Below are positions 1 to 6,888 of a stretch of 14,713 nt of DNA, one piece after another; the stretch's first letter is position 1; each line of letters begins with the position of its first letter. This stretch comes from Arenimonas sp. (GTDB lineage: Bacteria; Pseudomonadota; Gammaproteobacteria; Xanthomonadales; Xanthomonadaceae): assembly GCA_003497545.1 (NCBI GenBank), contig DNNT01000192.1, forward strand, positions 4,770-19,482, read 5' to 3'. The position numbers and the translations under genes were made by a program. Below the pieces are notes generated by a model. That model searched no databases, was not told where the DNA came from, and saw only the letters and a list, made by a program, of their open reading frames with translations.

Positions 1-1
1 C

Positions 2-298
2 GCTGCCCTTACCCTGAGCCTGATTCCCAAGTTGGCCGCGCGAACCGGCGCCGCGGTCCTGGTGGGCTACGCCGAACGCGACGCCGATGGCGATTACGTG
101 GTGCGCTTCGAGCCGGCGATGGCCGCGATCGCCGCCGACGACGTGGTGGCGGCCACCACCGCCATGAACGCGGCGGTCGAGGCCGTCGCACGTCGTGACT
201 TCCGCCAGTACCAGTGGACCTACAAGCGCTTCACGATCCGGCCACCGGGCTCGGGTGAAGAAAGCCCCTACGAACGCCGCCGGAGGAAGCCGCGATGA
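2..298 (+). CDS. LpxL/HtrB-type lipid A acyltransferase, C-terminal part (5' end outside window)
   Basis: Partial gene: the reading frame is open from the window edge and gives the last 98 residues. Members of this inner-membrane family transfer a secondary acyl chain from acyl-ACP to the lipid A precursor. What can be seen is the end of the acyltransferase fold (AARTGAAVLVGYAERD, then an FEP motif) and the near-terminal QYQWTYKRF motif, which is characteristic of LpxL/LpxM/HtrB proteins, followed by a basic tail. The catalytic HX4D/E motif would lie upstream of the window. The stop codon overlaps the next start as ATGA, so translation is probably coupled to the following PH-domain gene. Xanthomonadaceae-type genomes often carry several paralogues of this family, so I do not choose between lpxL and related names. 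Confidence 0.85.
   Translation, partial: AALTLSLIPKLAARTGAAVLVGYAERDADGDYVVRFEPAMAAIAADDVVAATTAMNAAVEAVARRDFRQYQWTYKRFTIRPPGSGEESPYERRRRKPR
282..288 (+). promoter_or_regulatory. Strong ribosome binding site for the ydbS-like gene
   Basis: GGAGGAA lies six bases before the ATG at 295, inside the end of the acyltransferase gene. It is the clearest Shine-Dalgarno sequence in the window and fixes the start of the 170-residue PH-domain protein. Confidence 0.7.
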
Positions 299-807
299 CC
301 GACCCCCTGTCCACGCCCGCCCCATTCGCCGACGGCGGCTGGCAGTCGCTGCCGCCCGCGGCGCGGCGCGTGGCCGGCATCACCGGGGCGATCGCCGGGC
401 TGGTGGTCGGCACACTGGTGGCGGTGCCCGTGGCGGTGGCGGTGGACGCCGGCCTGGCCCTGAAGCTCGCGCTGGGCGCGGCGCTGTGGCTGGCATTGCC
501 GGTACTGGCGCTGGTTTGGGCGCGCGTGCGCTGGCGCCGCACCACCTGGCGCCTCGACGAACGCGGCCTGCAGGTGCGCCGCGGCGTGCTGTGGCGCAAG
601 GAAGTGCTGGTGCCGCGCAGCCGCGTGCAGCACCTGGACCTGGAGCGCGGCCCGATCGAGCGCCACTTCGGCCTGGCCACGCTGGTGGTGCATACCGCCG
701 GCACCCGCATGCACGCGCTGCGCCAGTCGGGCTTCTTCGACGCCGACGCCATGGCCCTGCGCGACGCCCTGCTGCCCGAGGCCGACCGCCATGACGACAG
801 CCTCTGA
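295..807 (+). CDS. ydbS: Bacterial PH-domain (bPH2/DUF304) membrane protein, YdbS-like
   Basis: A 170-residue protein with two hydrophobic segments (about residues 28-50 and 55-75) followed by one bacterial pleckstrin-homology-like domain (about 80-155). The diagnostic run is visible: WRLDERGLQVRRGVLWRK, then VPRSRVQHLD and the ERHFGLATLVVHTAG strand pair. The architecture matches YdbS, the small partner of YdbT. In Bacillus subtilis the ydbST pair contributes to resistance against antimicrobial compounds; the biochemical role is not established. The start is supported by a GGAGGAA site and an ATGA overlap with the upstream acyltransferase. Its last 17 bases overlap the start of the YdbT-like gene. 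Family assignment is firm, function is not. Confidence 0.88.
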   Translation: MTDPLSTPAPFADGGWQSLPPAARRVAGITGAIAGLVVGTLVAVPVAVAVDAGLALKLALGAALWLALPVLALVWARVRWRRTTWRLDERGLQVRRGVLWRKEVLVPRSRVQHLDLERGPIERHFGLATLVVHTAGTRMHALRQSGFFDADAMALRDALLPEADRHDDSL

Positions 808-2305
808 CGAACTCGCGGGCGGCGCCGAGCGCCGGCTGCACCCGCTGTCATGGCTGTTCGTGCTGCTGCTGCAGCTCAAGAGCTTCGCGCTGCCGCTGCT
901 GGTGCTGCTGTTCACCGGGCGCGGCAACTCCTGGGAACTGTGGGGCCTGGCCGGCGCGGGCGTGCTGGTGCTGGTGTCGCTGGCGCAGTACTTCACCTTC
1001 CGGTTCCGCGTGGAGCGCGACGGACTGGTCATCCGCAGCGGCCTGCTGCAGAAAAGCTTGCGCCACATCCCCTTCCACCGCGTGCACAACGTGGCACTGC
1101 ACCAGTCGCTGCTGCACCGGCTGGCGGGCGTGGCCGAGGTGCGGCTCGAATCCGCCGGCGGCATGAAGCCCGAGGCGGAGATGCGTGTGCTGTCGCTGGC
1201 CGACGCGCACGCGCTCGAAGAGCTGGTGCGTGCCCACGGCCACGGCGCCGCGCCCGCAGCCGCCGGCGAAGCCGCGGCGCCGCTGCCGGAAAGCCGCGAA
1301 CTGTTGGCGCTCGACACCGGCGAGGTGGTGCGGCTGGGGCTCATTTCCAACCGCGGCATGCTGCTGGTGGCCGCGGGTTTCGGCGTGCTCGCGCAAACCG
1401 ATTCCAAGCTGGTGGGCAGCGTGCTCACCGGCTGGGTGCAGGGCGCCGTGGGCCTGGGCAAGGAACTGCACCTGGGCTGGCTGGGCTGGACCCTCGGCGT
1501 GCTGAGCCTGGCGGCGTTCGCGGTGGTGGCGCTGCGGCTGCTGTCGGTCGCGCTGGCGCTGCTGCAGTTCCATGGCTTCACCCTGGTGGAAACCGGCCGG
1601 CGCCTGAGCGCGCAGCGCGGCCTGCTCACCCGCCTGCGCGCCAACATGCCGCGTGGCCGCATCCAGGCTTGGAGCCTGCGCGAAGGCCTGGTGCACCGCT
1701 GGTTCAAGCGCCGCAGCCTGCGCGTGGACAGCGCCTCGGTCGAAGCCGCGAATGACCAGCGTTCGCTGCGCGACCTGGCGCCGCTGGCCACGCCCGAGAC
1801 CATGGACGCACTGATCCGACACCTGCTGCCCGGCGGCCACTGGCCGATGCACGACTGGCGGCCGCTGCATCCGCGCGCCTGGCGCCGGCAATTCACCTTG
1901 CCCGGGCTGTTCGCGCTGGCGCTGACGGCGGTGCTGGCCTGGCAGCAGGGACCCTGGGGCCTGGCCGCGCTGGGCCTGCTGCCGCTGTTCCTGCTGCGCG
2001 CCCGGGTCTGGGCGCGGCATGCCGGCTACAGCGAGGAAGCCGGCGTCATCGCCGTTCGCGAAGGCTGGCTGGACAAACACTGGCGCTTCGCCGAAGTGAG
2101 AAAGATCCAGTCGCTGGTGCTGGCGCAGTCGCCCTTCGACCGCCACCACGGCATGGCCACGCTGCTGATGGACACGGTGGGCGCCAGCCCCTTCGAGCCG
2201 CCGCTGCGCATCCGCTACCTGCCGGAAGCCGAGGCGCGCGCCCTGCACGACCGCCTGGCCGCGAACCTGGGCGGCGCGGCTATTCGCGCCAGAACTGCGG
2301 CGTAA
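791..2305 (+). CDS. ydbT: Large PH-domain (bPH2/DUF304) membrane protein, YdbT-like
   Basis: A 504-residue protein with repeated units of hydrophobic helices plus a bPH2 domain. Three copies can be seen: about residues 66-135 (FRVERDGLVIRSGLLQKSL, then PFHRVHNVALHQSLLHRLAG), about 260-315 (TGRRLSAQRGLLTRLRANMP, then RGRIQAWSLREGLVHRWF) and about 410-470 (EEAGVIAVREGWLDKHWRF, then VRKIQSLVLAQSPFDRHHG). Pairs of membrane segments precede each copy. This is the usual YdbT layout, and the partner ydbS lies directly upstream with a 17-base overlap, so the two are almost certainly co-translated and act as a pair in the inner membrane. GAGG nine bases before the ATG supports the start. The 3' end overlaps the convergent trkH gene by 26 bases. 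The molecular function is unknown; a role in envelope stress or antimicrobial tolerance is inferred from the Bacillus homologues. Confidence 0.88.
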   Translation: MTTASDELAGGAERRLHPLSWLFVLLLQLKSFALPLLVLLFTGRGNSWELWGLAGAGVLVLVSLAQYFTFRFRVERDGLVIRSGLLQKSLRHIPFHRVHNVALHQSLLHRLAGVAEVRLESAGGMKPEAEMRVLSLADAHALEELVRAHGHGAAPAAAGEAAAPLPESRELLALDTGEVVRLGLISNRGMLLVAAGFGVLAQTDSKLVGSVLTGWVQGAVGLGKELHLGWLGWTLGVLSLAAFAVVALRLLSVALALLQFHGFTLVETGRRLSAQRGLLTRLRANMPRGRIQAWSLREGLVHRWFKRRSLRVDSASVEAANDQRSLRDLAPLATPETMDALIRHLLPGGHWPMHDWRPLHPRAWRRQFTLPGLFALALTAVLAWQQGPWGLAALGLLPLFLLRARVWARHAGYSEEAGVIAVREGWLDKHWRFAEVRKIQSLVLAQSPFDRHHGMATLLMDTVGASPFEPPLRIRYLPEAEARALHDRLAANLGGAAIRARTAA

Positions 2306-3737
2306 GCAGCACGAGCAGCGAAAACACCTCGAGGCGGCCGAGGATCATGCCCAGGGTGCCCAGCCAAACGGCACCATCGTTGACACCCGCGAAGTTGGAG
2401 GCCACCTCGCCCAGGCCGGGGCCGAGGTTGGTCATCGTGGCCACCACCGCACCGAACGAAGACTCGACGTCCAGGCCGGTGGCATTCATGGCCAGCATCA
2501 GCATGACGAAGCAGAGCATCCAGATCGCGATGAAACCGCTCACCGACAGCACCACGCTCTCGGACACGCGGCGGCCGCCCATCTTCACCAGGAACTGCGC
2601 CTTGGGGTGCACGAGCTGCTTGATCTCGCGGTAGCCCTGGCGCACCACCATCACCACGCGCGCGACCTTCAGGCCACCCACGGTGGAGCCCGAGCAGCCG
2701 CCGATGAAGGCGATGCCCACGACCACCAGCGGCGCCGCGCCGCTCCACTGGTCGAAGCCCGACACCGCGAATCCGGTGGTCGTGATGCTGGAAACCACCT
2801 GGAAAGTCGCGAACCGGATGGCGTCGCCGAAGTCGGCGTAATCGCCGCCCAGCCACAGCGTCAGGGTCACCAGCAGGCTGGCCGCGAGCACGATGCGGAT
2901 GAAGGAGCGCAGCTCGGAGTCGGACCCGTACACGGCCATGGACGCGCGCCGCCAGGCGATGAAGTGCAGGCCGAAATTGACGCCGCCGAGCATCATGAAG
3001 ACCACCGCGGTCCACTCCAGGATCGGGCTGTCCCAGGCGCCGAAGGCGGCGTCGTAGGTCGAGAAGCCGCCGGTGCTGACCGTGCTCATGGCGTGCCCGA
3101 CCGCATCGAACAGCGACATGCCGCCGACCCAGAACGAGGCTGCGCACAGCACGGTGAGGCCGAAGTACACGCCCCACAGCGCCTTGGCCGTCTCGGCGAT
3201 GCGCGGGGTGAGCTTGGTGTCCTTGGTGGGGCCGGTGCTCTCGGCGCGGAACAGCTGCGTGCCGCCGATCTTGAGCATCGGCAGGATCGCCACCGCCAGG
3301 ATCACGATGCCCATGCCGCCCAGGAACTGCAGCAGCTGGCGGTAGAACAGCACGCTGCGCGGCAGGTCGTCGAGGCCCGTGATGACGGTGGCACCGGTGG
3401 TGGTCAGGCCCGAAGTGGCCTCGAAGATGGCGTCGGCGTAGCTCAGGTAGGGCGGCCCGTGCACGAAGGGCAGCGCCGACACCAGGCTGGCGAACACCCA
3501 GGTGAGGGTGACGATGAGGAAGCCGTCGCGCAGGCGCAGGTCGTAGATGACGTTGCGCGCCGTGCCCCACAGCACCGCGCCCACCACGAAGCTGATCAGG
3601 AAGCTGCCGAAGAACACCGAAGGCGTGCCCCGCTCGCCCCAGGCCAGCGCCAACAGCGCCGGCGGCAGCTTGGAGAGCGAGGACATGACGATGATCACGC
3701 CCAGGATGCGCTGGATGGCGCGGAAGCGTTGGGTCAC
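2280..3737 (-). CDS. trkH: TrkH/TrkG-type potassium uptake channel subunit
   Basis: A 485-residue polytopic inner-membrane protein of the Trk/Ktr/HKT superfamily, the usual TrkH length. The four pore-loop filters are visible: TSGLTTTGA (residues 108-116), STVSTGGFST (218-227), SSITTTGFAVSGF (316-328) and TNLGPGLGEV (436-445). Each carries the conserved filter glycine that coordinates K+. The segment GCSGSTVGGLKVAR (347-360) matches the flexible intramembrane loop region that gates the pore. The start is GTG and overlaps the trkA stop as GTGA, which supports translational coupling and a TrkA-TrkH complex. In Escherichia coli trkA and trkH are unlinked; here they form an operon. The C-terminal 26 bases overlap the end of the convergent YdbT-like gene. 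TrkG and TrkH cannot be separated without a phylogeny; TrkH is the safer name. Confidence 0.93.
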   Translation of the reverse strand: MTQRFRAIQRILGVIIVMSSLSKLPPALLALAWGERGTPSVFFGSFLISFVVGAVLWGTARNVIYDLRLRDGFLIVTLTWVFASLVSALPFVHGPPYLSYADAIFEATSGLTTTGATVITGLDDLPRSVLFYRQLLQFLGGMGIVILAVAILPMLKIGGTQLFRAESTGPTKDTKLTPRIAETAKALWGVYFGLTVLCAASFWVGGMSLFDAVGHAMSTVSTGGFSTYDAAFGAWDSPILEWTAVVFMMLGGVNFGLHFIAWRRASMAVYGSDSELRSFIRIVLAASLLVTLTLWLGGDYADFGDAIRFATFQVVSSITTTGFAVSGFDQWSGAAPLVVVGIAFIGGCSGSTVGGLKVARVVMVVRQGYREIKQLVHPKAQFLVKMGGRRVSESVVLSVSGFIAIWMLCFVMLMLAMNATGLDVESSFGAVVATMTNLGPGLGEVASNFAGVNDGAVWLGTLGMILGRLEVFSLLVLLTPQFWRE

Positions 3738-5113
3738 AGCCAGGTCGCCCCGGTCTGGAACAGGGCGCTCACCTTGGCCATCTCGCGCTTGTCCATCACG
3801 AACAGGATGACGTGGTCGCCCGGCTCGATCACCACGTCGTGGTGGGCGATCAGCAGCTTGTCGCCGCGCACGATGCCGCCGATGGTCGTGGCCTCGGGCA
3901 GTTCGAGCTCGTCGAGCGCGCGGCCGATGACGCGCGAGGTGCGGGCGTCGCCGCGCACCACCGCCTCGATCGCTTCGGCGGCGCCTCGGCGCAGCGAGTA
4001 CACCCGCGCCGGCGCGCCCTCGCGGATGTGCGCCAGCAGCGCGCCCAGCGTCACCAGCTGCGGGCTGACCGCGATGTCGATGGTGCCGCCTTCCACGAGC
4101 TCGGCGTAGCTGGGCCGGTTGATCAGCGAGATCACGCGCGGGCAGCCCATGCGCTTGGCCAGCATCGCCGAGAGGATGTTGGCCTCGTCGTCGTTGGTCA
4201 TCGCGCAGTAGACGTCGGTCTGGTCGATGTTCTCCTCGCGCAGCAGGTCCTCGTCGGCGCAGTCGCCGACCAGCACGATGGAGTTGAGCAGGTCCTCGGC
4301 GATGCCGCGGGCGCGTTCGCGCGAGCGTTCGAGCACCTTCACCGAATAGCGGCTCTCGAGGCTGCGCGCCAGGTTGCGGCCGATGTTGCCGCCGCCGGCG
4401 ATGAGCAGGCGCCGCGCCGGGCGCGCGTCCACGCGCCGCAGTTCGCTCATCACGGTCAGGATGTCCTTGCGGTCGGCGAGGAAGAACACCTCGTCGTCCA
4501 CCTCGATCACGGTGTTGCCCTCGGGCTTCACCGGCTTGCCGTTGCGGAAGATGGCGGCGACGCGCGCGTCCACGCCGGTGGGCAGGTGCTCGCGCAGCTC
4601 GCGGATCTCGTGCCCCACCAGTGCGCCGCCGGGCACCGCGCGCACGGCCACCAGCTGCACGCGGCCCTCGGCGAAGTCCAGCACCTGCAGCGCGCCGGGG
4701 TATTCGATCAGGCGCTCGACGTGGCGGCAGACCAGCTGCTCGGGGCTGATGGCGGCGCTCACGGCGGAATGTTCCGGATCGGCCAGCGCGGCCACTTCCA
4801 GGTACTGCGCCTCGCGCAGGCGGGCCACGCGGGTGGGCGTGCGGAACTGCTGCTGGGCCACCTGGCAGGCGATCAGGTTCACTTCGTCGCTCGAGGTGAC
4901 GGCGACCAGCAGCTCGGCTTCTTCGGCGCCCGCCTGCGACAGCACGCTGGGCAGCGAGGCGTGTCCCACCACGGTGCGGATGTCGAGCTTTTCGGCCAGG
5001 TCGCGCAGGCGCTGGTGGTCGGTGTCGACCACGGTGATGTCGTTGTTCTCGGAGGCCAGCGAGGAGGCCACCGAAGTGCCGACCTGGCCCGCGCCGAGGA
5101 TGAGGATTTTCAT
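3734..5113 (-). CDS. trkA: Trk potassium transporter peripheral NAD-binding subunit TrkA
   Basis: A 459-residue cytoplasmic protein of the expected TrkA length with the duplicated RCK architecture. The first Rossmann unit begins at once with GAGQVG (residues 7-12) and has its acidic ribose-binding residue at D30 (VVDTD). The second has GGGNIG (240-245) with E262 after the second strand. An RCK-C (TrkA-C) lobe follows each half, at about 140-220 and 370-455. TrkA binds NAD(H)/ATP and gates TrkH. Downstream it overlaps trkH by four bases. Upstream, 48 bases separate it from the end of a glycosyltransferase gene on the same strand, with no terminator visible, so it may be co-transcribed. AAGGA lies 12 bases before the ATG and GGGA closer in. 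Presence of trkA near def-fmt-rsmB is the conserved gammaproteobacterial arrangement. Confidence 0.95.
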   Translation of the reverse strand: MKILILGAGQVGTSVASSLASENNDITVVDTDHQRLRDLAEKLDIRTVVGHASLPSVLSQAGAEEAELLVAVTSSDEVNLIACQVAQQQFRTPTRVARLREAQYLEVAALADPEHSAVSAAISPEQLVCRHVERLIEYPGALQVLDFAEGRVQLVAVRAVPGGALVGHEIRELREHLPTGVDARVAAIFRNGKPVKPEGNTVIEVDDEVFFLADRKDILTVMSELRRVDARPARRLLIAGGGNIGRNLARSLESRYSVKVLERSRERARGIAEDLLNSIVLVGDCADEDLLREENIDQTDVYCAMTNDDEANILSAMLAKRMGCPRVISLINRPSYAELVEGGTIDIAVSPQLVTLGALLAHIREGAPARVYSLRRGAAEAIEAVVRGDARTSRVIGRALDELELPEATTIGGIVRGDKLLIAHHDVVIEPGDHVILFVMDKREMAKVSALFQTGATWL

Positions 5114-5161
5114 GTTTCCCGGTTGTCCTTGGCTGCGTGTCCCCTCGCAGGTGGCGCTAGT

Positions 5162-6871
5162 CTAGCCGGAAGGCGTGGCGACTGCCCCCGCCCCGCAGCC
5201 CGGCGGCACGGCCGTGGCCGGCAGCAGCCACCAGCGCCGGCGCGAGGTGGCGCCGGCGAAATGCGCCGAGTCGCGGTCCACGCAGGCCGGCATCGCCTCC
5301 TCGAGCGTGAAAATCCAGCGCGTCCCCGGCTTTTCCGCCTGCCAGGCCGCGGCCTTGCGCCACTGTTCGGGCCAGGGCGCGCCGTGTTCGCCGTCGGGGC
5401 CGAAGCCAAACGTGGCCAGCGGGCGGTCGGCCAGCAGCAGGTGCTGCTCGCGCCAGGCCACGCCGCCCAGCTCGGCCCCGGGGCCGACGTGGCGCGCCAC
5501 CTCGGCCATCACCTCGCGCGGGGACCCCTGGCGGTCGAGCACCGGGTAGGCGCCGAAGGCGTAGAACACCCACAGCCCGCCCAGCGCCCAGCCGGCGGCA
5601 CGGGCGGCGGCGCGCCGGAACAGCGCGGCGCTGCCCAGCATCCAGCCGCCGATCAGCGCCAGCAGCGCGGCCAGCCAGGCCGATTCACCCGGCGTGTAGC
5701 CGCGCCTGCCCAGCAGCCGCTGCTCGAAGCCGGGTTCGCCGAGCAGCATGGCCAGGCCCGCCATCAGCAGCACGCCACCGATCGCCAGTACGAAACCCAG
5801 CAGCAGGCGGCGCGGACCGGCCTTGCGCAACAACCCCGGCGACAGCGGCGCCAGCGCCAGGCAGAACATCGGCAGCGCCGGCATGATGTAAACGTCGCGC
5901 TTGCCATCAGGCACCGAGAAAAACAGCAGCACCATCGCCACCCAGGCCAGCGGCAACAGGTAGCGCGCGTCGCGCCGGCGCAGCCGCCGCCACCAGGCGG
6001 GAATGGCCCAGGGCAGCGCCAGCGCCGCCGGCAGCCAGAGCGTGGCTACCACGCCCGCGTGGTACCAGAACGGCTTGTGATGGTCCCAGGAGGCGGTGTA
6101 CCGGTTCACCGTCTGGTGGAAGAGCAGCGTGTGCACGTAGTCCTGCTGCCAGGCCTCGCCGCTGCGCGCCACGGTCAGGAACAGCGGCCCGAACCACACC
6201 AGCGTGGCCAGCGCGAACATCACCGCGCCCAGCACCCAGGTGCGCGGGCGCGGCATCGTCACCCGAGGCCAGCCCCGCCAGGCCGCCCACGCCGCCGGCA
6301 GCGCCATCAGCAGCGACAGCCCGCCCACCGCCTTGGTGATCGTGCCCAGGCCCGCCGCGAGCCCGCCCAGGCCCCAGGCGCGCGGGTCGGGGCCACGCAG
6401 CAACTGGCGCAGCACGCCGTAGTTCGCCAGCGTGATGAAAAACAGCAGCAGCGGGTCGATTTGCGCACGCTTGGCCTGGAAGGTGAACTGCAGCGCGAAC
6501 AGCAGCAGCCACGCCGCCGCCATGCCCACGCGATGCGTCCACAGCCGGCGGCCCAGGTCGTACACCAGCCACAGCGTGCCCAGGCTGGCCAGCAGCGAGG
6601 GCAGCAGGAAACCCAGCCGCAGGCTGCCGCCGGCGAGGGCGATGGCGGAGGCCTGCAGCCACATGAACACCGGCGACTTGTCGGAATACAGCTCATCGCC
6701 GCGGCGCAGGAACAGCCACTCGCCGCTGTCGAGGATGAAGCGCGAGAGCTGGGCGAAGCGCGGCTCGTCGGCCGGCCAGGGGTCGCGCAGGCCGAGGCCG
6801 GCGGCGATCACCACGAAAGCGGCAAGCAGCAGCCAGGCCAATTCGCGGGTGCGGTGGGTATGCGTTGCCAT
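5162..6871 (-). CDS. ArnT-like GT-C membrane glycosyltransferase (family 39/83 type), copy A
   Basis: A 569-residue protein rich in hydrophobic segments. The first transmembrane helix (about residues 11-28) is followed by the periplasmic loop DPWPADEPRF, whose D35-E36 pair fits the catalytic acidic site of GT-C enzymes such as ArnT and PMT, then a KSP motif (65-67) matching the KPP of ArnT proteins. QAKRAQIDP (132-140) and GKRDVYIMPALP (near 320) are shared with the neighbouring copy B. A soluble C-terminal part follows the last helices and ends in an RRRWW motif. Such enzymes move a sugar from an undecaprenyl-phosphate carrier to lipid A, core or protein; donor and acceptor are not known here. 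The ATG at 6871 is chosen because an extension to 6943 would run into copy B. The gap to copy B is 17 bases, so the two probably share a transcript. Confidence 0.82.
   Translation of the reverse strand: MATHTHRTRELAWLLLAAFVVIAAGLGLRDPWPADEPRFAQLSRFILDSGEWLFLRRGDELYSDKSPVFMWLQASAIALAGGSLRLGFLLPSLLASLGTLWLVYDLGRRLWTHRVGMAAAWLLLFALQFTFQAKRAQIDPLLLFFITLANYGVLRQLLRGPDPRAWGLGGLAAGLGTITKAVGGLSLLMALPAAWAAWRGWPRVTMPRPRTWVLGAVMFALATLVWFGPLFLTVARSGEAWQQDYVHTLLFHQTVNRYTASWDHHKPFWYHAGVVATLWLPAALALPWAIPAWWRRLRRRDARYLLPLAWVAMVLLFFSVPDGKRDVYIMPALPMFCLALAPLSPGLLRKAGPRRLLLGFVLAIGGVLLMAGLAMLLGEPGFEQRLLGRRGYTPGESAWLAALLALIGGWMLGSAALFRRAAARAAGWALGGLWVFYAFGAYPVLDRQGSPREVMAEVARHVGPGAELGGVAWREQHLLLADRPLATFGFGPDGEHGAPWPEQWRKAAAWQAEKPGTRWIFTLEEAMPACVDRDSAHFAGATSRRRWWLLPATAVPPGCGAGAVATPSG
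6761..6793. repeat. Conserved DNA block shared with 8461-8493
   Basis: This 33-base block matches 8461-8493 at 31 positions and encodes the catalytic-loop motif GLRDPWPADEPRF of copy A. It marks the two glycosyltransferase genes as tandem duplicates. A second such block is 6452-6493 against 8155-8196, 36 of 42 identical, encoding the QAKRAQIDP region. Confidence 0.8.
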
Positions 6872-6888
6872 GGTTCGCGAACGGATCG

